Source of the DNA: JBDKGH01 sp039798265
GTDB taxonomy: Bacteria > Bacteroidota > Bacteroidia > Flavobacteriales_D > Sanyastnellaceae
DNA: 64,000 bases
NCBI GenBank assembly: GCA_039798265.1
Contig: JBDKGH010000029.1
Location: 3,525-67,524 of the forward strand
Direction: 5' to 3'
The notes beneath the pieces are model-generated. The model did not search any database and was not told the DNA's origin. It saw nothing but the letters and a program-made list of their open reading frames with translations. How positions within the stretch are numbered: position 1 is the first letter of the stretch; each line of letters starts with the position of its first letter. The position numbers were made by a program, and so were the translations under genes. Of this stretch, positions 1 through 5,654 are shown piece after piece.

Positions 1-47
1 CGCATCCCATAAGCGAACGCGTGGTGGTTGACTTTGATAAACAATAA
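1..47 (+). CDS. C-terminal end of an unidentified protein (partial)
   Basis: An open frame beginning at base 3 reads HPISERVVVDFDKQ and stops at TAA 45-47. The gene is cut by the window edge and the fragment is too short to identify. The reading is supported by context only: it is followed by a symmetrical terminator, as expected where two genes converge, and the next gene lies on the other strand. It could also be chance. Confidence 0.4.
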   Translation, partial: HPISERVVVDFDKQ

Positions 48-62
48 TCTAGTCTATTCATA

Positions 63-96
63 AAAAAAGTCCCGATCTAAAAATCGGGACTTTTTT
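63..96. terminator. bidirectional Rho-independent terminator
   Basis: A perfect 14-bp inverted repeat (63-76 and 83-96) has a GC-rich GTCCCGAT core flanked by an A-run on one side and a T-run on the other. It can end transcription from both directions and lies between the partial upstream gene and the thioredoxin operon. Confidence 0.85.
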
Positions 97-98
97 CT

Positions 99-398
99 TT
101 AAGCATATTGATCAATCAAGTGAATCAGCTCATCCGCCATTTTTACACCGCTGGATTTCCATTTCACCTCACCTGATTTAAAGATCATTAAGGTTGGCAC
201 GCCGCGCACTTGATACTTGGCTGCCAATGCCTGGTTTTTATCCACATCAATTTTAATAATTCGGGCCTTTTCACCTACCGATTTTGCCACATCGTCAAGT
301 ATCGGGGCTTGGTATTGACAAGGGCCGCACCAAGTGGCAAAAAAGTCAATCAGTACAGGCTTTTCACCTTCAATAATATCTTGAAACGAACCTTTCAT
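99..398 (-). CDS. trxA: thioredoxin
   Basis: A 99-residue single-domain thioredoxin with the classical WCGPC active site at residues 23-27 and a cis-proline loop GVPT near residue 67. It has no signal peptide, so it is probably a cytoplasmic thiol-disulfide reductase. It is the last gene of a four-gene run (three rhodaneses, then thioredoxin) with only 6 bases between it and the previous gene. In this setting it may reduce persulfidated rhodanese or protein persulfides, which is inference; a general thioredoxin role cannot be excluded. Confidence 0.92.
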   Translation of the reverse strand: MKGSFQDIIEGEKPVLIDFFATWCGPCQYQAPILDDVAKSVGEKARIIKIDVDKNQALAAKYQVRGVPTLMIFKSGEVKWKSSGVKMADELIHLIDQYA

Positions 399-404
399 TT
401 TCTT

Positions 405-791
405 TTATTTTACAACAGGCTTTTTTGCTTCTCTCCACTCTTCAATGCCACCTACCAGTTGAATCACATTTTTGAATCCATTGGCTTTCATCCAGGCTTT
501 TGCTTCCTCACTTCTTCCACCCGCGTAGCAATAAATAGCTACGGGTTTTGATTTATCCAGTTTTTGAATGGCCGCTTTGAAGTTATCATCGTTCCAATCT
601 ATGTTCACCGCGCCAGCAATATGACCTCCTTGGTACTCGCGCGGAGTTCGCACGTCCACTACTTGAACACCCTTAACTTTTATGGCTTGCTCAAATGCAG
701 CCGCATCCACATCGGCATTGGTGGCTGGAAGTTTCTGCGCACTCGACCACAAAGCGGCCAAGGCTAAAACCAGTGTGAAAATGTTTTTCAT
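405..791 (-). CDS. exported single-domain rhodanese
   Basis: A 128-residue protein with an N-terminal hydrophobic segment and a likely cleavage site near residue 18 (WSSAQ), followed by one rhodanese domain. It shows the DVRTPREY and GHIAGAVN motifs, and the active loop is CYAGGRS (Cys88 to Ser94), the six-residue loop typical of sulfurtransferases. It should move sulfane sulfur through a cysteine persulfide, here probably in the periplasm. It is followed 6 bases later by thioredoxin and preceded by two cytoplasmic rhodaneses, so sulfur relay on both sides of the inner membrane is possible, which is inference. Confidence 0.88.
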   Translation of the reverse strand: MKNIFTLVLALAALWSSAQKLPATNADVDAAAFEQAIKVKGVQVVDVRTPREYQGGHIAGAVNIDWNDDNFKAAIQKLDKSKPVAIYCYAGGRSEEAKAWMKANGFKNVIQLVGGIEEWREAKKPVVK

Positions 792-798
792 TGTTTTA

Positions 799-1110
799 TT
801 ATTTCTTTAATCCGTTCAATGTTTGCCATGCACCAGCGTTATGCACATTGGTAAATCCCATCGCTTTTAATTTGCCCGCCGCAGACGCACTGCGCATACC
901 GCTTCTACAGCATACAATTATAGTATCCGTTTTCTTGTAGGCGGTAACTTTTCGTTCTATTTGATCTAAGGGAATGTTCACACATCCTTTCGCATGCCCA
1001 GCATCAAATTCACCTTTGCTACGCACATCAATCATTTTAGCACCGCTATCCACCAAGGCCGCCCAATCAGTTGAGTTACCTCCGAATATTTTTTTCAGTA
1101 ATCCCAACAT
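799..1110 (-). CDS. rhodanese-like sulfurtransferase
   Basis: A 103-residue cytoplasmic rhodanese domain. It has the IDVRSKGEFDAGH motif and the active loop CRSGMRS, with catalytic Cys68 preceded by a second cysteine, Cys67. Its length and loop match single-domain GlpE/PspE-type sulfurtransferases. It sits one base from the upstream rhodanese gene and 7 bases from the downstream one, so it is co-transcribed with them. The physiological donor and acceptor are not visible from sequence. Confidence 0.88.
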   Translation of the reverse strand: MLGLLKKIFGGNSTDWAALVDSGAKMIDVRSKGEFDAGHAKGCVNIPLDQIERKVTAYKKTDTIIVCCRSGMRSASAAGKLKAMGFTNVHNAGAWQTLNGLKK

Positions 1111-1111
1111 T

Positions 1112-1393
1112 TTATTTCGATTTGTAGTAATTCACGTCTAACCAAGAACCTCCATTATGCACATTGGTAAACCCTTCATTTTTTAAAAAATGAGTAGCAT
1201 GACCGCTGCGATTGCCCGAGGCACAACACAATACGATATCACCACCTATCGCGCGCAATTCATCTACGCGTTGTGAAATTTCCATCAAGGGAATATTCTT
1301 CGAACCTGCCACATGGCCGCCCACAAATTCTTCAGGAGTCCTTACATCTATAATCACCGTGCTAGGTGATTGAATCAATTCTTTCATGTTCAT
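1112..1393 (-). CDS. rhodanese-like sulfurtransferase, first gene of the operon
   Basis: A 93-residue rhodanese domain with IDVRTPEEFVGGHVAG and the loop CASGNRS (Cys57, again preceded by a cysteine). The start is placed at ATG 1393 (MNMKEL; ATG 1387 is the alternative). A TTG codon at 1414 is in frame, but it lies inside the likely -7 promoter box CAATTTTG and so would not be translated. The domain starts directly after residue 10, as expected for a minimal rhodanese. It is downstream of a Crp/Fnr-like regulator gene on the same strand and of a candidate operator. Confidence 0.87.
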   Translation of the reverse strand: MNMKELIQSPSTVIIDVRTPEEFVGGHVAGSKNIPLMEISQRVDELRAIGGDIVLCCASGNRSGHATHFLKNEGFTNVHNGGSWLDVNYYKSK

Positions 1394-1411
1394 GCATATT
1401 TTTTTACAGAA

Positions 1412-1456
1412 CAAAATTGAAACATCCCTTCATGGCTTGCTGTAACATCCGTCACA
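1412..1456 (-). promoter_or_regulatory. Crp/Fnr-type operator and -7 box of the rhodanese operon
   Basis: Bases 1441-1456 read TGTAACATCCGTCACA, a near-perfect palindrome of Crp/Fnr type (TGTGA-N6-TTACA on the gene strand). Bases 1412-1419 give CAATTTTG on the minus strand, close to the TAnnTTTG -7 box. No TTTG -33 box is seen at the right distance. The palindrome takes its place, centred about 40-41 bases before the expected transcript start, which is the spacing of class II activators. Binding by the adjacent regulator is inference. Confidence 0.6.
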
Positions 1457-1464
1457 CAGCGGTG

Positions 1465-2133
1465 TTAATTTTTTTGCAAGAGTTCAATTTTATTTCTACC
1501 CAAGCGGATAACACCTTTCCTTTCCAATTGTTTGAGCAATCGAGAGATGACCTCACGAGAAGAATTGAGTTCTTGTGCCAACTCTTGATGAGTGGTTTGA
1601 ATCCGCTCTTTACCCGACTGCTTAAATTTCTCTTTTAAAGCCGCCCAAAGTCGGTCATCGAGTTTTTGGAAGGCAATGCCATCAATGGTGCGAAGCAGCT
1701 CATCGTAGCGGCGCTGATAACTCAGCATAATGAACCCCTTAAACGATTTAAATCGCGTGGTCCAATCATCCATGAACTGAACAGGTACCGCCAAAAATTG
1801 GGTTTCCTCATCAGCCACAGCGCGTATGGTGCTTTTCGAATCACCCATGCAACAAATCAAAGACATAGCGCAGGTTTCCCCGGCGTGGATGTAATACAGT
1901 AACAGCTCATTTCCTTCTTGGTCCTCTCGGAGAATTTTCAAGCTGCCTTTGAGCACCAGTGGCATGAATTTAATGTAGCTTCCGATATCCATCAGTAACT
2001 CACCGGCCTTTATCTCCATGAGGTGACCGTTTTCTAAAATAGCAGCACGAGCCTCTGGCTCATATATATCAGGGAACAAGCTACGAATGAGGGCCTCATT
2101 AATTTCCATGCGCAAACGTGGTTTCGTGGACAA
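1465..2133 (-). CDS. Crp/Fnr-family transcriptional regulator with cysteine-containing sensor cassette
   Basis: A 222-residue protein with an N-terminal cyclic-nucleotide-binding-like beta roll (about 15-130), a dimer helix, and a C-terminal winged helix-turn-helix (about 180-210, with the SSREVISRLLKQLE recognition segment). The ligand cassette has the GE pair but carries Cys88, Cys94 and Cys95 (ETCAMSLICC) and lacks the usual phosphate-binding Arg-Ser pair, so ordinary cAMP sensing seems unlikely. It precedes the rhodanese-thioredoxin operon, with a Crp-like palindrome between them. A thiol or sulfane-sulfur sensing role is inference from these cysteines and neighbours. The start could also be Met9. 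Confidence 0.85.
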   Translation of the reverse strand: MSTKPRLRMEINEALIRSLFPDIYEPEARAAILENGHLMEIKAGELLMDIGSYIKFMPLVLKGSLKILREDQEGNELLLYYIHAGETCAMSLICCMGDSKSTIRAVADEETQFLAVPVQFMDDWTTRFKSFKGFIMLSYQRRYDELLRTIDGIAFQKLDDRLWAALKEKFKQSGKERIQTTHQELAQELNSSREVISRLLKQLERKGVIRLGRNKIELLQKN

Positions 2134-2205
2134 GAATAAGGATTTTTCGCCGAAGGCGGATGAACAGAATGATGGAAATCAGCGTCTGTTTCTAGCTTCT
2201 TGCGC

Positions 2206-2213
2206 TATATTCG
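2206..2213 (+). promoter_or_regulatory. possible -7 box of the paaBCD operon
   Basis: TATATTCG matches the TAnnTTTG consensus except for one base and lies 24 bases before the paaB ATG. No clear -33 TTTG is visible, so the operon may need an activator. Confidence 0.35.
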
Positions 2214-2237
2214 TAGCCCAAACTATTGATTACTGAT

Positions 2238-2525
2238 ATGAGCAAAGCAGATTGGCCTCTATGGGAAATCTTCATCCGCAGTAAAAGCGGTCTTTCCCAC
2301 AAACATGTGGGCAGCCTTCACGCGGCCGATGCCAAAATGGCTATTGAAAACGCACGTGATGTATATACTCGCCGAATGGAAGGCGTGAGTATTTGGGCCG
2401 TTCCTAGCTCAGCGATCACCGCTTCATCTCCTGACGAAAAAGATATTCTCTTTGATCCAGCGAACGATAAGGTGTACCGTCACCCAACTTTCTACGACAT
2501 TCCTTCGGAAATAGGCCACATGTAA
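2238..2525 (+). CDS. paaB: 1,2-phenylacetyl-CoA epoxidase subunit PaaB
   Basis: A 95-residue protein, the usual length of PaaB. It shows the family pattern WPLWEIFIRSKSGLSHKHVGS near the start, followed by AENARDVYTRR-like residues (here MAIENARDVYTRR). PaaB is the small structural subunit of the PaaABCE multicomponent monooxygenase, which makes the ring epoxide of phenylacetyl-CoA. The start is ATG 2238; an in-frame TTG 12 bases upstream adds only four unconserved residues. It is the first gene of a run with paaC and paaD. The catalytic alpha subunit gene paaA, normally directly upstream, is not here: the upstream gene is a divergent regulator. Confidence 0.93.
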   Translation: MSKADWPLWEIFIRSKSGLSHKHVGSLHAADAKMAIENARDVYTRRMEGVSIWAVPSSAITASSPDEKDILFDPANDKVYRHPTFYDIPSEIGHM

Positions 2526-2532
2526 TAACGCT

Positions 2533-3276
2533 ATGAGCAACCAAGACACCTTATCCTACACGCTTCATTTAGCGGATACGACTTTAATATTAGGTCAACG
2601 TTTATCTGAATGGTGCGGCCACGGCCCAGCATTAGAAGAGGATATTGCATTGACCAATACGGCCCTCGATTATTTAGGACAAGCCACTAACTTGTACAAA
2701 TATGCTGCTCAGCTCGAAGGAAAAGGCCAAGATGAAGATCAACTCGCCTTTTTGCGCGATGCTTGGGACTACAAAAATCACTTGATCACCGAATTACCCA
2801 ATGGTGATTATGCCTACACCATAGCTCGTCAATTTTTCTTTTCAGCTTGGTACGGTTATACCCTTCAGCAACTCATGCAGTGCCCTGATGAATACATGAG
2901 AGCATTTGCAGAAAAAAGCATCAAGGAGGTGCGCTACCATCTTCAGCACAGTGCTGACTGGATGAAACGCTTGGGCGATGGTACTGAAGAAAGCCATGCG
3001 CGATTGCAGAAAGCCGTCAACGAAATTTGGACCTACACCGGAGAACTGTTCATGCCAGCTTCCTATGAATCTGCCTTGAACTGGATCAATCAAGACGAAC
3101 TCAAAAACAATTGGGACGCCTTGGTTACTGCTACCTTGAAAGAAAGTAACATAACGCTTCCAGCTGATCAATGGATGCAGCGCGGTGGCAAAGAAGGAAA
3201 GCACTCCGAACACCTTGGATTTATTCTGGCAGAAATGCAGTTTTTGCCCCGTGCATATCCGAATGCCAAATGGTAA
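2533..3276 (+). CDS. paaC: 1,2-phenylacetyl-CoA epoxidase subunit PaaC
   Basis: A 247-residue ferritin-like helical protein, the usual PaaC length. It contains ADTTLILGQRLSEWCGHGP near the start, DYLGQA, the FLRDAWDYKN segment and the EVRYHLQHSADW helix. PaaC is the non-catalytic beta subunit that pairs with PaaA to form the heterodimer of the epoxidase. It begins 7 bases after paaB and is followed 35 bases later by paaD. With PaaA absent from this window it needs a partner encoded elsewhere. Confidence 0.95.
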   Translation: MSNQDTLSYTLHLADTTLILGQRLSEWCGHGPALEEDIALTNTALDYLGQATNLYKYAAQLEGKGQDEDQLAFLRDAWDYKNHLITELPNGDYAYTIARQFFFSAWYGYTLQQLMQCPDEYMRAFAEKSIKEVRYHLQHSADWMKRLGDGTEESHARLQKAVNEIWTYTGELFMPASYESALNWINQDELKNNWDALVTATLKESNITLPADQWMQRGGKEGKHSEHLGFILAEMQFLPRAYPNAKW

Positions 3277-3311
3277 TTTGAACCAATTGTTCTGTTAGCA
3301 GTTATAAGCCC

Positions 3312-3797
3312 GTGCATACCATCGAAAACATAACGAGCTTACTCGAAGAAGTAACAGACCCCGAAATCCCTGTTTTGAACGTAGTAGAAATGGGAATTGT
3401 GCGTGGTGTTGCTTTTGAACACAACAAACTGATCGTTACCATCACCCCTACCTACAGCGGTTGTCCTGCCATGCAAACAATCGAAGAGGATATTCGAGAG
3501 GTATTAATCGAAAAAGGGATCACCGACTTTCAAATTAACACCGTACTATCACCCGCTTGGACCACCGACTGGATGACCGACCATGCTCGAGAGAAACTGC
3601 GTGAGATAGGCATAGCTCCTCCCCAAAAAGGCAGCGCCGACAAAGGCCTACTCATGGGTCGCATTAGAGACGTGAAATGTCCGCATTGCGGAAGCCATGA
3701 AACGAGCATGATCTCGCAATTTGGCAGCACAGCCTGCAAATCGCTCTACCGATGCGAATCTTGCCGTGAACCATTTGATTACTTTAAATGCATCTAA
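3312..3797 (+). CDS. paaD: PaaD, iron-sulfur maturation protein for phenylacetyl-CoA epoxidase
   Basis: A 161-residue protein starting with GTG. The N-terminal MIP18/DUF59 domain (about 8-90) carries the DPEIPVLNVVEMGIVR and YSGCPAM motifs, and the C-terminal zinc-ribbon-like part has CPHCG, TACKSLYRCESC and a final Cys. PaaD is thought to help assemble the iron-sulfur cluster of the PaaE reductase. No paaE follows; a promoter and unrelated lipoprotein genes come next, so the operon seems to end here. Confidence 0.93.
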   Translation: MHTIENITSLLEEVTDPEIPVLNVVEMGIVRGVAFEHNKLIVTITPTYSGCPAMQTIEEDIREVLIEKGITDFQINTVLSPAWTTDWMTDHAREKLREIGIAPPQKGSADKGLLMGRIRDVKCPHCGSHETSMISQFGSTACKSLYRCESCREPFDYFKCI

Positions 3798-3818
3798 AGG
3801 GACATTTTGAGGCTTTTG

Positions 3819-3849
3819 TTTGGTATTTCACCATAGAATAATATCTTTG
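3819..3849 (+). promoter_or_regulatory. Bacteroidota promoter (TTTG-N19-TATCTTTG)
   Basis: The -33 element TTTG (3819-3822) and -7 element TATCTTTG (3842-3849) are separated by 19 bases, an exact match to the Bacteroidota consensus. It lies just upstream of the first small lipoprotein and places the transcript start near 3853-3856. This supports ATG 3883 rather than any earlier in-frame start. Confidence 0.75.
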
Positions 3850-3882
3850 TTTCAATCCAAAAGCCAAAACTCCATATTTAAG

Positions 3883-4122
3883 ATGAAAAAATCTGTTGTC
3901 TTCTTTGCCGCTCTTGCACTCATTGCTTCGTTGAGCTCTTGCAAAAAAAGCTTCACTTGCACTTGTATTTACGGCACTTACTCAGAATTCTTTGATGTAA
4001 CTACCTACGATCAAGAAGTGTATAAAAAAGAAATGTCGGGCAAAGACGCCCTCGAATGGTGCGATGGACTCGAACTATCCAAAGATTCAACTACCGTTTC
4101 TTGCGACTTGCAAAAAAACTAA
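3883..4122 (+). CDS. small cysteine-rich lipoprotein, paralogue 1
   Basis: A 79-residue protein with a lipoprotein signal peptide ending LSSC, so the lipidated cysteine is Cys20. It continues KKSFTCTC and has two more cysteines near the C terminus (EWCDG and VSCDL). The family is not one I recognise. Two more copies of the same design follow (4168-4374 and 4460-4666): each has Cys20-Lys-Lys, an aromatic residue, then T-C-x-C at residues 25-28. This copy is longer, with an acidic, lysine-rich middle. A strong promoter precedes it and a perfect hairpin with T-run follows. Confidence 0.75.
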   Translation: MKKSVVFFAALALIASLSSCKKSFTCTCIYGTYSEFFDVTTYDQEVYKKEMSGKDALEWCDGLELSKDSTTVSCDLQKN

Positions 4123-4136
4123 TCATACTCAATCAT

Positions 4137-4161
4137 AGGCTCTTCGGAGCCTTTTTTTTTT
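4137..4161 (+). terminator. Rho-independent terminator with UUCG tetraloop
   Basis: AGGCTC-TTCG-GAGCCT (4137-4152) is followed by ten T residues (4152-4161). The T-run ends 6 bases before the ATG of the next lipoprotein, leaving no room for a separate promoter after it. The second gene therefore depends on read-through or on a promoter upstream of or inside the hairpin. Confidence 0.9.
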
Positions 4162-4167
4162 AGCCAC

Positions 4168-4374
4168 ATGAAAAAAATAACCCTCATCGGCGCATTATGC
4201 ATCGCTGCTTGCTCATTTACATCCTGTAAAAAATCGTGGACTTGCAACTGCGTGAACAATTCTGATTCGGAGTTCACCATGTCCACTAGCTTTGAAGCAA
4301 CAAAAAAGAATGCGGAAGATCAGTGCGATGCCTTTCAAGAAATTGACTACACCTGCACCTTAAAAAGTAACTGA
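4168..4374 (+). CDS. small cysteine-rich lipoprotein, paralogue 2
   Basis: A 68-residue protein with a signal peptide and lipobox FTSC (Cys20), followed by KKSWTCNC and a C-terminal part with DQCDAF and TCTLK. Alignment by eye with the copy at 4460-4666 is clear along the whole length (FEATKKNAEDQC against FEAKKNDAETVC). The mature protein has four cysteines besides the lipidated one, which suggests two disulfides on the periplasmic side of a membrane. The function is unknown. The ATG lies directly behind a terminator hairpin. Confidence 0.75.
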   Translation: MKKITLIGALCIAACSFTSCKKSWTCNCVNNSDSEFTMSTSFEATKKNAEDQCDAFQEIDYTCTLKSN

Positions 4375-4401
4375 AATACTTTTTATTTAAAAAATTCCTT
4401 T

Positions 4402-4409
4402 TATATTCG
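4402..4409 (+). promoter_or_regulatory. possible -7 box before lipoprotein paralogue 3
   Basis: TATATTCG, one base from the TAnnTTTG consensus, lies 50 bases before the ATG at 4460. The -33 element is not clear (T-rich stretch around 4380). Confidence 0.35.
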
Positions 4410-4459
4410 TCTTGCTTAACCTTAAGCGAACTAATTAAACTTATTTAAACCAAAACACA

Positions 4460-4666
4460 ATGAAAAAGTCTTTCCTATTTGTTGCAGCTCTTGCTTTTGT
4501 AGCTTCTATGAGTTCTTGTAAAAAAGAGTACACTTGTACTTGTACTTACGATGATGGTTTCGGCAGCACCGCTGAAATTACTTACACTTTCGAAGCTAAG
4601 AAAAACGATGCAGAAACTGTATGTACTGATTACCAAGTTACAGGTTACACTTGTACTTTGAAATAA
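4460..4666 (+). CDS. small cysteine-rich lipoprotein, paralogue 3
   Basis: A 68-residue protein with signal peptide and lipobox MSSC (Cys20), then KKEYTCTC, ITYTFEAKKNDAETVC and a final YTCTLK. It is the same design as the two preceding genes. Its codon use is noticeably more uniform (frequent GCT, TCT, TGT, ACT) than in the other two copies, which may indicate high expression; this is an impression, not a calculation. It has its own candidate promoter and is followed by a strong terminator. Confidence 0.78.
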   Translation: MKKSFLFVAALAFVASMSSCKKEYTCTCTYDDGFGSTAEITYTFEAKKNDAETVCTDYQVTGYTCTLK

Positions 4667-4693
4667 TTAACTGTTTTAGTTAATTCAGATACT

Positions 4694-4730
4694 AAGCCGC
4701 CGTCCTTTTGGTCGGCGGCTTCTTTTTTTT
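4694..4730 (+). terminator. Rho-independent terminator touching the next start codon
   Basis: AAGCCGCCG (4694-4702) pairs with CGGCGGCTT (4713-4721), with a T-rich loop and an eight-base T-run at 4723-4730. The ATG of the next gene is at 4734, only three bases later. This is the second case within 600 bases of a terminator abutting a start codon. Confidence 0.88.
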
Positions 4731-4733
4731 ACT

Positions 4734-5654
4734 ATGAATAAAATTATATCTATCGTTCTCAGCACACTTTTAGGACTCCTGTTCATCGCATCAGGCGCCC
4801 TCAAAATGATGCCTCTCGAGTTTCTCGAAAACGAACTTTTATACCGAAATCTAGGCACCGAAATCAGTGTGCTTTTTGAAGCCCGTGCGATTATTGCCTC
4901 CGAATTCATCTTGGGCGCTTTGCTCATTTTTCGCCTGTTTCTTCCCACCACTGCTCGCCTCGCCTTTTACTCGCTCATCATCTACACCGTTTATTTAACC
5001 ATAGTCATTGCTCTCTATGGCAACAAAGGCAACTGCGGTTGTTTCGGAAATCAAATAGATATTACTCCGCTTGAAGGCATCTTGAAAAACATACTGATGG
5101 GCGCTATGGCTTTTTGGCTATTCAAAAAATCGCCAGCTCCGGTTTATCGCCCGTGGAAAAAATGGACTACAATAGGTATGATTGCAGTGGGAACACTCTT
5201 GCCTTTTGTTTTATACCCCATAGACCTCCCCCAACCCATTACGTATTTAGACCCCACCAAAGCACAGCCTTCTTTCGATGTTTTTTACACCACTCCTGGC
5301 GTAACACCACCTGCTTTCGACTTTAGAAAAGAAAAGTGCATCATCATCTTTGCAAGCCTTACGTGCAGTAATTGTAAAATGATTGTTTCGCGAGCTGAAA
5401 TCATCAAAAAAAATCACCCCAATTGGCCTATCTACCTCATCGTGAATGGAGATAAAAACCTAGATCTTCCCTCATTTTTGGAAGAAACAAAATTGGAACA
5501 CATTCCCTATTCCTTTTTTAATAAAGGTGATGAATTGATCAAAGTAACAGGACCTCAATTGCCCTTGATGCTCCTCATGGAAAACGGCAAGGCCATTTCC
5601 AAACTGAACTATTACAACTTAAACGAAGAGGAGCTTTCGCCCCTCTTTCCTTAA
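4734..5654 (+). CDS. MauE/DoxX-like membrane protein fused to a thioredoxin-like domain
   Basis: A 306-residue protein. Residues 1-130 form a four-helix membrane domain of the DoxX/MauE type, with the family motif GNCGCFG at about 99-105. A further helix lies at 145-163. The C-terminal part (about 175-306) looks like a periplasmic thioredoxin fold: it has a CSNC pair at 211-214 and a late PLML turn in the cis-proline position. MauE-type proteins take part in disulfide formation or reduction outside the cytoplasm, so this fusion may be a membrane thiol-disulfide exchange protein. It follows three cysteine-rich lipoproteins that could be substrates, which is inference. The gene overlaps the convergent decarboxylase gene by 4 bases. 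Confidence 0.75.
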   Translation: MNKIISIVLSTLLGLLFIASGALKMMPLEFLENELLYRNLGTEISVLFEARAIIASEFILGALLIFRLFLPTTARLAFYSLIIYTVYLTIVIALYGNKGNCGCFGNQIDITPLEGILKNILMGAMAFWLFKKSPAPVYRPWKKWTTIGMIAVGTLLPFVLYPIDLPQPITYLDPTKAQPSFDVFYTTPGVTPPAFDFRKEKCIIIFASLTCSNCKMIVSRAEIIKKNHPNWPIYLIVNGDKNLDLPSFLEETKLEHIPYSFFNKGDELIKVTGPQLPLMLLMENGKAISKLNYYNLNEEELSPLFP

